Shown here: piece after piece, positions 1-10,265 of the stretch
How the letters are laid out: every line of letters begins with the position of its first letter
How positions within the stretch are numbered: position 1 is the first letter of the stretch
Source: JABCZZ01 sp964454545
GTDB lineage: Bacteria > Pseudomonadota > Alphaproteobacteria > Rickettsiales > JABCZZ01
NCBI GenBank assembly: GCA_964454545.1
Contig: CAYVTI010000008.1
Coordinates: 1-64,000, forward strand
Direction of reading: 5' to 3'
Length of the DNA: 64,000 nt
Position numbers and translations under genes: made by a program
Notes under the pieces: generated by a model
What the model was told of the DNA's origin: nothing
The model's input: only the letters and a program-made list of their open reading frames with translations
The model's database searches: none

Positions 1-1
1 G

Positions 2-214
2 ACACGAGGCGCGGGAGAGCTAAGCCTCAGCAGAGGAGGACAATTATGTGATTTTGACGGTACAACACTCGATAAGAAATCCGCAACCCAGATGCTTAAA
101 GAGCAGAGGGATCAGCACAGGGCGATGTCTAACCTTGAAAAGTCCCGTTCGGAAAAATTTATGTCCAGTGATGGCGCGCAAGAGTTAAACACTCTGGTCA
201 GCAACAGCAAGTGA
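2..214 (+). CDS. C-terminal end of an unrecognised protein, cut by the window start
   Basis: An open frame enters from the left edge and ends at a TGA at 212-214, giving about 70 residues. I do not recognise a family. The stretch LSLSRGGQ early in it resembles ESLSRGGQ in the next gene (about residue 65 there), so the two may be related modules. The stop lies in the same frame as the next gene's GTG start 24 bases further on, so this could be two tandem genes or one reading frame broken by a TGA. It ends in a hydrophilic, Lys/Ser-rich tail with no membrane segment. The start lies outside the window. Confidence is limited because only a fragment is seen. Confidence 0.4.
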   Translation, partial: TRGAGELSLSRGGQLCDFDGTTLDKKSATQMLKEQRDQHRAMSNLEKSRSEKFMSSDGAQELNTLVSNSK

Positions 215-238
215 ATAGAGATACAAAATAAACATAAT

Positions 239-1318
239 GTGGCTTTACCCAAAGAACTGACCGATGCTGCACAGAATATTGGCGCTATGACTGCGGTAGC
301 ATATAGTCAGGGACATACTCCTGAGGCGGCAGCGGCATTCAGAGAGATTTTAGACAATATGTCAAAGGGGCTGAACCGTGAACAAAGATTTGCCCTTGCG
401 GAGATTATGTCAGAAACGGAAACCAGGGCACGTGAATCTTTAAGCAGAGGCGGGCAAATATATAATCTCAGAGGCAATCATATTGATCCGGGATCGCAAG
501 ATGTTGCAAATTTTCGTGCGCAATTCGGCAAAGCCTATATTCAGGCCGGGCATACGAAGGACGGAACAGAGATTAATCAGGATATTGCCAATAAAATAGC
601 ACAGGACCTAAGCCGCCTTTCAGGACTGGAAGTTACAGCCAGAATTGAAAATGGCGGTTTTGTTTTAGATGGTATTAGTGTAAAAGAAGCTAATAACTTT
701 CACAAAGACGGCATCCCATCCGTTGCCGAAATGGAAAAGCGCAGTAACGCCCCGCAGCAGGCTCAACCAGCACCAGCAGCACCCCAGCAGCAAGCCCCGC
801 AGCAGGCTCAACCAGCACCCCAGCAGCATCAAGCCCAGCAGCAAGGGGCATCAGCACCACAAAAACCTCACGGGCCTGGTCTTTTTCATAGGATGGATGC
901 GGCCGCTGGTAGGGCTGCCCGGTGGATGGAGGAACAAACACATATTGTTGCAGGATTTGGGGATATAGCCTTTAAGAATACGGCAGAAACTTTCTATAAC
1001 AATGGTTCGACAAAGAACTTTGCTAGGGCAGTTTCTCAGGATGTCCAGGCTATTGCTGGAAACATGAAAGCAGGACTACAAGGGGCGCTTGCAGCACTCA
1101 GGGGCGGAAGATCCACGCACGACGTGCAAGTTGGTACAGCACCTACTCCACTCACCGGGCAGCAAGCTATTAACGGGACAGGTAACGCCCCCCCAGCTCC
1201 TGAAGAAAGAAAGGCGCTCACTGTTGTCCACCAGGTTAATGGTCCTGCTGTTCCCAGTGGTATGGCACAATATGCCGCAGCTCAAACAAGAAAAGCGCAA
1301 CAGGGAAGAACACAGTGA
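239..1318 (+). CDS. Unrecognised protein with a Pro/Gln-rich linker
   Basis: A 359-residue protein beginning at GTG 239; the overlapping ATG at 237 leads to an early stop, so GTG is preferred although the ribosome-binding site is weak. Residues 1-160 are charged and helical-looking. Residues about 170-220 are a low-complexity Pro/Gln/Ala linker built partly from a 26-bp direct repeat. The rest is Ala/Gly-rich with another Pro-rich patch near residue 325. There is no signal peptide or clear membrane helix. It is followed after 7 bases by another orphan gene, which suggests a two-gene operon. The linker and lack of known domains are compatible with an adaptor or a secreted effector, but nothing in the sequence proves secretion. 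Function unknown. Confidence 0.7.
   Translation: MALPKELTDAAQNIGAMTAVAYSQGHTPEAAAAFREILDNMSKGLNREQRFALAEIMSETETRARESLSRGGQIYNLRGNHIDPGSQDVANFRAQFGKAYIQAGHTKDGTEINQDIANKIAQDLSRLSGLEVTARIENGGFVLDGISVKEANNFHKDGIPSVAEMEKRSNAPQQAQPAPAAPQQQAPQQAQPAPQQHQAQQQGASAPQKPHGPGLFHRMDAAAGRAARWMEEQTHIVAGFGDIAFKNTAETFYNNGSTKNFARAVSQDVQAIAGNMKAGLQGALAALRGGRSTHDVQVGTAPTPLTGQQAINGTGNAPPAPEERKALTVVHQVNGPAVPSGMAQYAAAQTRKAQQGRTQ
749..819 (+). repeat. 26-bp direct repeat encoding the Pro/Gln-rich linker
   Basis: The same 26 bases occur at 749-774 and 794-819 inside the preceding gene, with Gln/Pro codons between them. Together they encode most of the low-complexity linker. The 45-bp period keeps the frame, so repeat number could vary between strains without breaking the gene. 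Confidence 0.75.
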
Positions 1319-1325
1319 GAATTAG

Positions 1326-1742
1326 ATGACATATAAATTCAAGGAAAATGGCGAATTGGATGAACTCACCGCCGCAGAACTGGTGGCTGAGGATGCTTAC
1401 TCTGCAATAACCGTGCTGGATCGCGGCGTTACTGCGGATGGCACGCCATACTGGCTCTATATTGACGTAAAGCCAAGCAAGTTTCAAGATTTTGTACGTG
1501 CCGTCCGATCAGGAACACCCAAGGTGTTTGAAGATTACGGCACTATCTTAAAGTTCGGTTATGACAAGGAAGTGCCTGAAAGCGTCAAAGAAGAAATGAA
1601 ACAGCAATACGGCTTCGATGAAAATTGCATAGAAAATTTGAAAAAAGACATCCGTGCCGAGCAGAAAAAGTTTCTCGAGAAGAAAGAAGACAACCGTATC
1701 GGCGATATCGTCGCCATGCTCAAGAAGAAGCAGCAGAATTAA
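1326..1742 (+). CDS. Conserved-looking small hypothetical protein
   Basis: A 138-residue acidic/basic protein starting at ATG 1326, seven bases after the previous gene, so probably co-transcribed with it. The first two thirds read like a compact soluble alpha/beta domain (WLYIDVKPSKFQDFVRAV). The last third is a Lys/Glu-rich helix likely to form a coiled coil (region ending in VAMLKKKQQN). No signal peptide, transmembrane segment or catalytic motif is visible. I do not recognise the family. Codon use looks ordinary and the frame is clean, so it is very likely a real gene. Its pairing with the Pro/Gln-rich orphan upstream is the only functional hint. Confidence 0.65.
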   Translation: MTYKFKENGELDELTAAELVAEDAYSAITVLDRGVTADGTPYWLYIDVKPSKFQDFVRAVRSGTPKVFEDYGTILKFGYDKEVPESVKEEMKQQYGFDENCIENLKKDIRAEQKKFLEKKEDNRIGDIVAMLKKKQQN

Positions 1743-2074
1743 TTTGAGTTCCTTGTTACTGTCATACCGGCGGGGCGGTCGGCAGGTCTTCTGGCCTATC
1801 TTTTCCCTGGAATCTCCCTTCCCTTGCAGGGGGAGGAAATAGAGTGAGGGTTCGCTCCGGCATGATGATGCGCCGAACCCGCTACCCCTTTTTGAGCGAC
1901 TCGCTAAAAACACCCTGATTTTCCTCAAATATCCGCAGATAACTCCACTTTATCCACAAAAAAATGCGCGCGCTAACTAAAAATCAGGTTTTGATTAGTA
2001 GTTTCTTAATCATTGCGTGGCATACTGAGAGTATAAGATATGGTATAAGGGAATAAACGCCGGAAGGGATTCAT
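1743..2074. other. Intergenic region upstream of clpA with a repeat fragment
   Basis: No gene is visible. Around 1811-1855 there is a short palindromic-looking fragment (a CCCTTGCAGGGGGAGG-type hairpin) resembling the ends of the MITE-like element at 33186-33432. The last 100 bases are AT-rich and must hold the clpA promoter, but I cannot assign boxes confidently. No clpS gene lies here, although clpS often precedes clpA in proteobacteria. Confidence 0.5.
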
Positions 2075-4420
<2,346 letters not shown>

Positions 4421-4491
4421 GGTGTAATTTAATTGCGCTCCCACGGGGCTGAAGGCTCATAGCCGTCGCTGTAACGCTCCTCCAATATAAT

Positions 4492-5397
4492 CTACGGCCA
4501 TTTCACTTCCGGCGGCAGGGACATCAGGATCGCTTCCGTGTTGCCGCCTGTCATCAGGCCAAATCGGGTGCCGCGATCATAGAGCAGGTTGAATTCCGCA
4601 TAACGCCCGCGTTTTACCAGCTGGCGCTCGCGCTGCGCCGCAGTCCACGGTTTATTCATATGGCGGCGGACGATTTCCGGATAGATACGGTGGAAAGTCT
4701 CGCCGACTTCTTTTGTGAAGGCGAAATCCTTTTCCAGGTCTTCCGTATTGAGATAGTCATAGAAGATACCGCCCACGCCACGCGGTTCGTTGCGGTGTTT
4801 CAGGTAAAAATACTCGTCGCACCATTTTTTATATTTTCCGTAATATTCGGGAGAGAATTTGTCGCATGCGGCTTTGAAGGCGGCATGAAAATCCCTGGTG
4901 TCATTTTCGTCCGCAAACATGGGGGTGAGATCAGCGCCGCCGCCGAACCAGTGTTTAGGAGTTTTTGTGACCTGTGGCCTATGATCTGCGGCCTGATCAC
5001 TGGCCGCAGGCCGCTGATTACTAAGTACTATCATCCGCGTATTCATATGCACGGCGGGTACGAGCGGGGACTGCATATGGGCGACAAGCGATATGCCGCT
5101 TGCCCAGAAATAAGGCTTTTCATTTGCGCCCGGAATCTCCTTGCGCATGGTTTCGGAAAATTCGCCGTGTACGGTGGAGATGTTCACGCCGACTTTTTCA
5201 AACACGCGCCCATGCATGAGCGACATTTCTCCGCCACCACCGCCCTCGCGCTGCCAGGGTTTGCGCTCAAAGCTTCCGGGCCTGCGTTCACTGTACGTGC
5301 CCGCAAGCTCATCTTCAAGCGACTCGAAAGCCTCGCATATGCGGTCGCGCAATTGCCGGAACCAGTTGCCGGATATTTCCTGATAAGAGTGAATCAT
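4492..5397 (-). CDS. hemF: Oxygen-dependent coproporphyrinogen-III oxidase HemF
   Basis: A 301-residue cytoplasmic haem-biosynthesis enzyme that oxidatively decarboxylates coproporphyrinogen III to protoporphyrinogen IX. Family signatures are present: VPAVHMNTR, WFGGGADLTP, VGGIFYDYL, and near the C-terminus GRYAEFNLLYDRGT and GGNTEAILMSLPP. The length is near the usual 300. However, between NTRMIV and HWFGGGADL, where homologues normally run almost directly on, there are about 22 extra residues (SNQRPAASDQ... region) encoded by a 7-bp-period repeat at 4967-5022. The active-site motifs on both sides are intact, so the enzyme is probably functional with a surface loop. It stands alone between clpA and a TonB receptor gene, convergent with clpA. 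Confidence 0.95.
   Translation of the reverse strand: MIHSYQEISGNWFRQLRDRICEAFESLEDELAGTYSERRPGSFERKPWQREGGGGGEMSLMHGRVFEKVGVNISTVHGEFSETMRKEIPGANEKPYFWASGISLVAHMQSPLVPAVHMNTRMIVLSNQRPAASDQAADHRPQVTKTPKHWFGGGADLTPMFADENDTRDFHAAFKAACDKFSPEYYGKYKKWCDEYFYLKHRNEPRGVGGIFYDYLNTEDLEKDFAFTKEVGETFHRIYPEIVRRHMNKPWTAAQRERQLVKRGRYAEFNLLYDRGTRFGLMTGGNTEAILMSLPPEVKWP
4967..5022. repeat. Heptamer-period inverted repeat inside hemF
   Basis: Eight successive degenerate 7-mers. The first four are of the type GTGGCCT and the second four of the type GGCCGCT/GATCACT, so the two halves are roughly inverted copies. The element is in frame with hemF and encodes the extra residues between NTRMIV and HWFGGG. It belongs to the same repeat class as those at 13729, 13921, 17035, 50713 and 53329. 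Confidence 0.7.
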
Positions 5398-5445
5398 GGC
5401 TAACGTCCATACGCCAAGATTCGCAAATAGTCACTTGCTATTCTC

Positions 5446-7503
5446 TTAAAATCTCCCGGTAAGGCTTAGGAAAGCCTGCCGTTCTATCGCCGGGAAAGGG
5501 CTTTCCTGCGTATTGGCGCGGGTCAGGTTTGCGCCGGACAGGGCGAGGGTAAGATTGTCGGTGAGCGCATAGCCGATGCGGCTCCCGAGCGTGAAGTAGC
5601 CCCCGACCGGGTTTGGAATGCGCGTTATCCCGCCATCCAGGCTGTGCAGCATATAGGAAGATGAAACCAGCTGGCCATTCGCGTCGAATTCCCACGCGCC
5701 TTTGGTATAGCCGCTAAGCAGGCGAAAATGATGGGCGGGAGTGGAGCCGTCATACCCCAGGCCCTGCGCCACGCCGCTGGAGTCCACATCGCGCGCGTAG
5801 CTGTAACTTGCATCCCAGCGGAAGCCGGAAGGGCTACCGCCTTTGAGTTCCACTTCTCCACCCCATCCCTGGCTGTTTCCTACATTGTCGCTTTGCGCCA
5901 GGATGAAGGCATTACCCCCTATGACGCGTGTCGGGCCGATATTAGAGAAAAACGAGATGATATCCTGGTTCATCTGGTAATAAGCCGCGAATTTCATGGT
6001 CGAATATATTTCGGGCAACTGATGATCGTAATCCAGTTCATAATTCTGGACGATAGTGGGCTTCAGATGCGGGTTGCCTTCCAGATCATAATAGATATTA
6101 GGGGAAATAAAGGCGAGTATGTTTTCACTGCTCTGGATAAAGGCTGGCAACTGGACGCCCCGGCCATAGGTCGCGCGAACGGTATCCATGTCGGTCGCTT
6201 TATAGGTGATGCCGGAGTTGATGCTCAGGTTATTTATTACATGATCATAATCCGCGTTGCTGTAAAATGCGTCAGGGAAAAGCTGTCCGGTCTGTTCCGC
6301 ATCCTGATGCTCAAAACGCAGGGCATTGGTCCAGGATAGCCTGTTGTTCAACTGCCAGAGCCAGCTGCCATCCGCCGCATAGACATTCTCATCAAACCGG
6401 GGTGACTGGGGAAAGGACTGCGGGATGTTGGCGTCATTGAAATATTTATGCCGGTATTCCAGCGCAGCGCGCAACGTATTATCCGTCCCGACTTTAAATT
6501 GATCCTGCAGCCTGCTCACCACCAGATCCGTCGCCTGGGGATAGGCAATCCCCTTAACGGTGCTGGTGACATAAGAGTGGTTCAGATAGTTGTCACTGGT
6601 TATCAGGCCGTATCCGGATTGCCATACGAAACCGGCGCGGGCGGAGTAGGAAGAGATGTCTTCGGCGGAACGGCCGTTAAAATCCGGTTGCTGCGTATTT
6701 TCCCTGCTTTCGGAATAAGTCGCTTCGGTAGTGGCCTGCAGGTTGGGTGAAACCTGAAATACAGAGCTTTCCAATATGTAGCGGTGCATGGGATTATAAA
6801 TGATTGGATCGGACGGGTTGTTCCTGTCCGTATCGAATTCATTTGCGCTCATCGCGCCGCCGCTTATTTTTATATTGCCTATAGTACCTGCTTTCGCAGT
6901 CATGGTCGCGTCTGCAAAACGTTCATTCTGCGTGCCGAACCCGGCTGCGGCTGTCCGGTCGTTGTCATAGATGGGGCTGTAGGTGATGATGTTGACCACG
7001 CCGCCGGAGGCGTTTGAGCCGAACAGGGCGGAGCTCGCTCCCTTTACCACTTCGATCTGGCGTATATCATCTATGTTGACGGGGATATTTTCCCAGGCCG
7101 TGCGCGAGTAGTCGTCAATAAATACCTGCCGTCCGTCGACCAGCACCAGCAGGCGGGGCTGAAAGGGCTGCTGGTAACCGCGTATGCCAACGTCAAAAGC
7201 ATTCACACCGGACTGAAAGATGTCGGTGCCGGGCACATACATGCCGATAATCTGCGGAATATTGCGCACGCCGGAGCGGCGGATATCCTCCGCGGTGATG
7301 ATGGTCATGTTGGCCGGTACGTCGCTTGCGCGCTGGGGCGTGCCGGTGGCGCTGCTGGTGACCGGCTCGCCGAACAGGGATTGCAGCGATCCATAATCAA
7401 TCAGTTGGGCGCATGCCGGCTCATCATGGGCTGCAATGATGGCAGTGAAGGTCAGGAAGCAAGCAAAACCACGTGTTATCTTCATATCAATCGCCCGGAT
7501 CAT
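5446..7503 (-). CDS. TonB-dependent outer-membrane receptor (copy 1)
   Basis: About 685 residues: a signal peptide (MKITRGFACFLTF... to ACAQ), a plug domain (TPQRASDVPANMTIITAEDI, RQIEVVKGASSALFGSNASGG) and a 22-strand-type barrel ending in aromatic F (LSLTGRF). Such receptors import metal chelates, vitamins or sugars using TonB energy; the substrate cannot be read from sequence. The start is taken at ATG 7503, which overlaps the stop of the upstream YfiR-like gene as ATGA, so the two are translationally coupled. An open frame continues upstream to 7608 but lies inside that gene. It is a close paralogue of the receptor at 30948, especially in the plug, while the barrel loops differ, suggesting different ligands. 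Confidence 0.9.
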   Translation of the reverse strand: MIRAIDMKITRGFACFLTFTAIIAAHDEPACAQLIDYGSLQSLFGEPVTSSATGTPQRASDVPANMTIITAEDIRRSGVRNIPQIIGMYVPGTDIFQSGVNAFDVGIRGYQQPFQPRLLVLVDGRQVFIDDYSRTAWENIPVNIDDIRQIEVVKGASSALFGSNASGGVVNIITYSPIYDNDRTAAAGFGTQNERFADATMTAKAGTIGNIKISGGAMSANEFDTDRNNPSDPIIYNPMHRYILESSVFQVSPNLQATTEATYSESRENTQQPDFNGRSAEDISSYSARAGFVWQSGYGLITSDNYLNHSYVTSTVKGIAYPQATDLVVSRLQDQFKVGTDNTLRAALEYRHKYFNDANIPQSFPQSPRFDENVYAADGSWLWQLNNRLSWTNALRFEHQDAEQTGQLFPDAFYSNADYDHVINNLSINSGITYKATDMDTVRATYGRGVQLPAFIQSSENILAFISPNIYYDLEGNPHLKPTIVQNYELDYDHQLPEIYSTMKFAAYYQMNQDIISFFSNIGPTRVIGGNAFILAQSDNVGNSQGWGGEVELKGGSPSGFRWDASYSYARDVDSSGVAQGLGYDGSTPAHHFRLLSGYTKGAWEFDANGQLVSSSYMLHSLDGGITRIPNPVGGYFTLGSRIGYALTDNLTLALSGANLTRANTQESPFPAIERQAFLSLTGRF

Positions 7504-7763
7504 ATCTGTTTCACCAGCATCAGAAAAGCCGGTTCGAAGCTGATATGCGCGGCTTCCTGGCTGTAATAGATTTCCACGTGCGGCTTCGACACTGTGCCTA
7601 TGACGCAATCGTTTACGAGGAACAGGGTTTTGGACCCGGTGGGAAGATCCAAGGCATCTGTGGCTGTGGCCAGCGAATAAGGCGGTAAAGATAAGAACAG
7701 GAGGCAGGCAAGGAGAGGGCTTTTCTTAAACCTAAATATGCGTTCAGGCGTAAAAGAAAGCAT
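7500..7763 (-). CDS. Short, internally deleted YfiR-like periplasmic protein
   Basis: An 87-residue protein with a signal peptide (LLACLLFLSLPPYSLA) followed by a shortened version of the family seen at 30394 and 37094. Only the DLPTGSKTLFLVN strand and the C-terminal block CVIGTVSKPHVEIYYS ... FLMLVKQI remain; about 90 residues present in the two paralogues are missing. The start at 7763 has AAAAGGG upstream; an in-frame ATG at 7787 lacks such a site. The frame is intact and its TGA overlaps the receptor's ATG. The family resembles YfiR/DUF4154 proteins (periplasmic regulators in YfiBNR-type signalling), an assignment made by pattern only. It may be decaying while kept for translational coupling, or be a minimal functional form. 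Confidence 0.65.
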   Translation of the reverse strand: MLSFTPERIFRFKKSPLLACLLFLSLPPYSLATATDALDLPTGSKTLFLVNDCVIGTVSKPHVEIYYSQEAAHISFEPAFLMLVKQI

Positions 7764-7904
7764 GAAAGCCCTTTTGCTGGATTGCATCTATACTGAAAAT
7801 ATTTACTACCTATAATTGATGTAATTTTCAAGGCTAATTCTATATATATAGGAATTTTGCCAGGAGTTAATAGCAAAAAAGACGCTTATAGGTTGTACAA
7901 GGCT

Positions 7905-9443
7905 TTAGTGTCGGAAATGCCTGATACCGGTGAATACCATTGCCATATTATAACTGTCGGCGGCTTTGATGACTTCCTCATCCCGGATGGAGCCGCCGGG
8001 TTGAATCAGCGCAGCAATACCGGCTTTCGCCGCATTGTGCACGTTGTCATCAAACGGGAAGAAGGCATCGGACGCAAGCACCGCGCCTTGCGTAGAGAGC
8101 TTCGCTTCTTCCGCTTTCCAGCAGGCGATGCGCACGCTGTCCACCCGGCTCATCTGGCCCGCTCCAATGCCTACCGTCGCTTGATCCTTCGCGATGACAA
8201 TGGCATTTGATTTCACGTGCTTGGCGACCGTGAAGGCGAACAGCATGTCGTGCAACTCGGCGTCTGTCGGCTTGCGCGTGCTTACGGTCTTTATATCCTG
8301 CGCTGTCACGTGCGCGCTGTCCTGCTCCTGGAACAGGAAGCCGCCTGAAACGGTTTTCACCATGTAGCTTTGTGCGGGAGCGGGCATCCCGCCGGTGAGC
8401 AGAAGGCGCAAATTCTTCTTTTTTTCAAGCATTTTCATTGCTTCATCTTCGGCATCGGGAGCGATGATCACTTCGGCGAAAAGGCTGCCGATGGCCTCCA
8501 CCGTTGCGGCGTCGAGCTTGCGGTTTGCTGCGATAATGCCGCCGTAAGCGCTTACCGGGTCACAGGCCAGGGCTTTCTTGTAGGCTTCCATAATATTCTT
8601 TCCAATAGCAACGCCACAGGGATTGGCGTGCTTGATGATGGCAATGGCGGGATCGGAAAATTCGCTTACCAGTTCGAAAGCGGCATCCGTATCGTTGATA
8701 TTGTTATAGCTGAGTTCCTTGCCCTGAATCTGACGCGCGGTGCCGATGCCGAAGGGCGCATTATCATAAATATAGAAAGCCGCTTTCTGATGGGGGTTCT
8801 CGCCGTAACGCAGCATCTGCCTGAGCCTGCCGGTGCTCATATACTCGGGGAAGGCCTGCAGCCCTGTTGCAAACCAGCGGCTGATGGCGGCGTCATAGGC
8901 GGCGGTGCGCGCATAGGCCTTGGCGGCGAGTTTCTTGCGGGTGGCGAGAGTAGTATTTCCATTTTGTTTTATTTCCTCCATGACCGGCGCGTAGTCGGAG
9001 GGTTCGGTGATCACCGTCACGCTTTCGTGATTCTTGGCGGCGGAGCGCAACATTGCCGGGCCGCCTATGTCGATGTTCTCGATGCAGGCGTCGTAGTCCG
9101 CGTCCTTGGTGACGGTGGCTTCGAAGGGATAGAGATTGATGACGACCAGATCGATGGGGGCGATATTGTGTTCCTTCATTGCCAATTCGTGTTCTTTGAC
9201 TCCACGCCGTCCCAGCAGTCCGCCGTGGATTTTGGGGTGCAGCGTCTTCACCCTGCCGTCCAGCATTTCGGGAAATTCCGTATGTTCGGAGACTTCCCTC
9301 ACCGCAATCCCTGCGTCTTTCAATGCTTTGGCGGTACCGCCGGTGGAAAGTATTTCGATGTTCCGGCTGGCCAGAAACCGGGCAAATTCGATGATGCCGG
9401 TCTTATCGGAAACGGAAAGCAGGGCGCGGGTGATTTTGGTCAT
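7905..9443 (-). CDS. purH: Bifunctional AICAR transformylase / IMP cyclohydrolase PurH
   Basis: A 512-residue cytoplasmic enzyme catalysing the last two steps of IMP synthesis. The N-terminal MGS-fold cyclohydrolase domain (LLSVSDKTGIIEFARFL, STGGTAKAL) and the C-terminal transformylase domain (RYGENPHQKAAFY, KHANPCGVAIG, SDAFFPFDDNVHNAA, GGSIRDEEVI) are complete. The length is near the usual 515-530. The ATG at 9443 follows an AAGGATT site. It is alone here; purE and purK are elsewhere in the window, so purine genes are dispersed. The upstream intergenic carries a widespread palindromic repeat. Confidence 0.97.
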   Translation of the reverse strand: MTKITRALLSVSDKTGIIEFARFLASRNIEILSTGGTAKALKDAGIAVREVSEHTEFPEMLDGRVKTLHPKIHGGLLGRRGVKEHELAMKEHNIAPIDLVVINLYPFEATVTKDADYDACIENIDIGGPAMLRSAAKNHESVTVITEPSDYAPVMEEIKQNGNTTLATRKKLAAKAYARTAAYDAAISRWFATGLQAFPEYMSTGRLRQMLRYGENPHQKAAFYIYDNAPFGIGTARQIQGKELSYNNINDTDAAFELVSEFSDPAIAIIKHANPCGVAIGKNIMEAYKKALACDPVSAYGGIIAANRKLDAATVEAIGSLFAEVIIAPDAEDEAMKMLEKKKNLRLLLTGGMPAPAQSYMVKTVSGGFLFQEQDSAHVTAQDIKTVSTRKPTDAELHDMLFAFTVAKHVKSNAIVIAKDQATVGIGAGQMSRVDSVRIACWKAEEAKLSTQGAVLASDAFFPFDDNVHNAAKAGIAALIQPGGSIRDEEVIKAADSYNMAMVFTGIRHFRH

Positions 9444-9468
9444 AATCCTTCAGTAATATATTTCAGGC

Positions 9469-9496
9469 GTCATTGCGAGCGTAGCGAAGCAATGAC
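9469..9496. repeat. Small dispersed palindrome (GTCATTGCGAG type)
   Basis: A 28-bp near-perfect palindrome with GTCATTGC and GCAATGAC ends, upstream of purH. This motif is widespread in bacterial intergenic DNA. A half copy, GTCATTGCGAG, is present at 44216-44226 upstream of the ammonium transporter gene. Confidence 0.7.
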
Positions 9497-9558
9497 GAGA
9501 TGCGCTTGTTAATACGATTACTGCGCCGATTATGCAATGGGTGTTTTGACTTATAGGG

Positions 9559-10068
9559 CTAACGTCCTATACCGGCAGCCGCTAATTGATGGCCTGTAGC
9601 GGCAGGTGCGGCAGTAGGAGCAACTGTCGCTCCGTTAAAAGTGCTGCCATGGTATTGAATTTTAGGTTCTTCCATAGCCTTTACTCCGTCATGCGCGCCA
9701 TTTATAAGACCTTGAGAACCATATTTGGCTAATGATTGTTTTATTCCCGCAAGCATTGCTTTTTCGTGATCACTAAATTGCGTCCCCAGCTCTACCTGGT
9801 GATTTACGCCTACCTGCGCGTTCTGTTCATGAAACAGCTGTCTTGGCGGCTTGGATATTTTATGTTTTATACCTTCTGGCGCTTTTATTTTTGATTCAAA
9901 TAATCGGACGCCTTGCGCACATTTATCAGCCAATGCATTCTTAAAATTCATCGCGCCCTCTTTTATCCCCTTGCAGAGTCCTAAAAAAGCAGTCTTGAAG
10001 ATTTCCTTATACATCTGGAAACCATGTTCGACTGATTCTAAAATCTGTTCAAAGACATCATGCGCCAT
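9559..10068 (-). CDS. Unrecognised 169-residue protein
   Basis: An orphan that I cannot assign. The N-terminal 75 residues are amphipathic and helical (VFEQILESVEHGFQMYK, FLGLCKGIKEGAMNF). The middle is hydrophilic and the C-terminus is an Ala/Pro/Thr-rich low-complexity tail (ATVAPTAAPAATGHQ). No signal peptide, membrane segment or catalytic motif is visible. The ATG at 10068 has a weak AGGAT site. By eye it is more AT-rich than its neighbours purH and mutM, which may indicate transfer or relaxed codon use. Its flavour (helical head, Pro/Ala tail) recalls the orphan at 239-1318 but I see no alignable similarity. Confidence 0.6.
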   Translation of the reverse strand: MAHDVFEQILESVEHGFQMYKEIFKTAFLGLCKGIKEGAMNFKNALADKCAQGVRLFESKIKAPEGIKHKISKPPRQLFHEQNAQVGVNHQVELGTQFSDHEKAMLAGIKQSLAKYGSQGLINGAHDGVKAMEEPKIQYHGSTFNGATVAPTAAPAATGHQLAAAGIGR

Positions 10069-10265
10069 AAACTATCCTAATTACCTATAATTTTATCATA
10101 ATCCTCTGGAAATAGTGTGAATTGTTTATGACAGGTATAATTCCCGCATGAATGGCTGGAAATAGATTATAATACAAATGGTTCCGGCTATCCTGCCGGT
10201 TGGGTGACTTGTAACCGCTTAATCTTTATCGTAAAATCATTGGCCGCGCAGGGCGTTAGACGTAT

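Noticed and set aside
4660..5403. 247-residue open frame antisense to hemF
   Set aside because: It lies entirely on top of a well-supported hemF and shows no family motif.
8370..9512. 380-residue open frame antisense to purH
   Set aside because: It is a shadow of purH and finishes inside the dispersed palindrome, which gives the familiar spurious CERSEA peptide.
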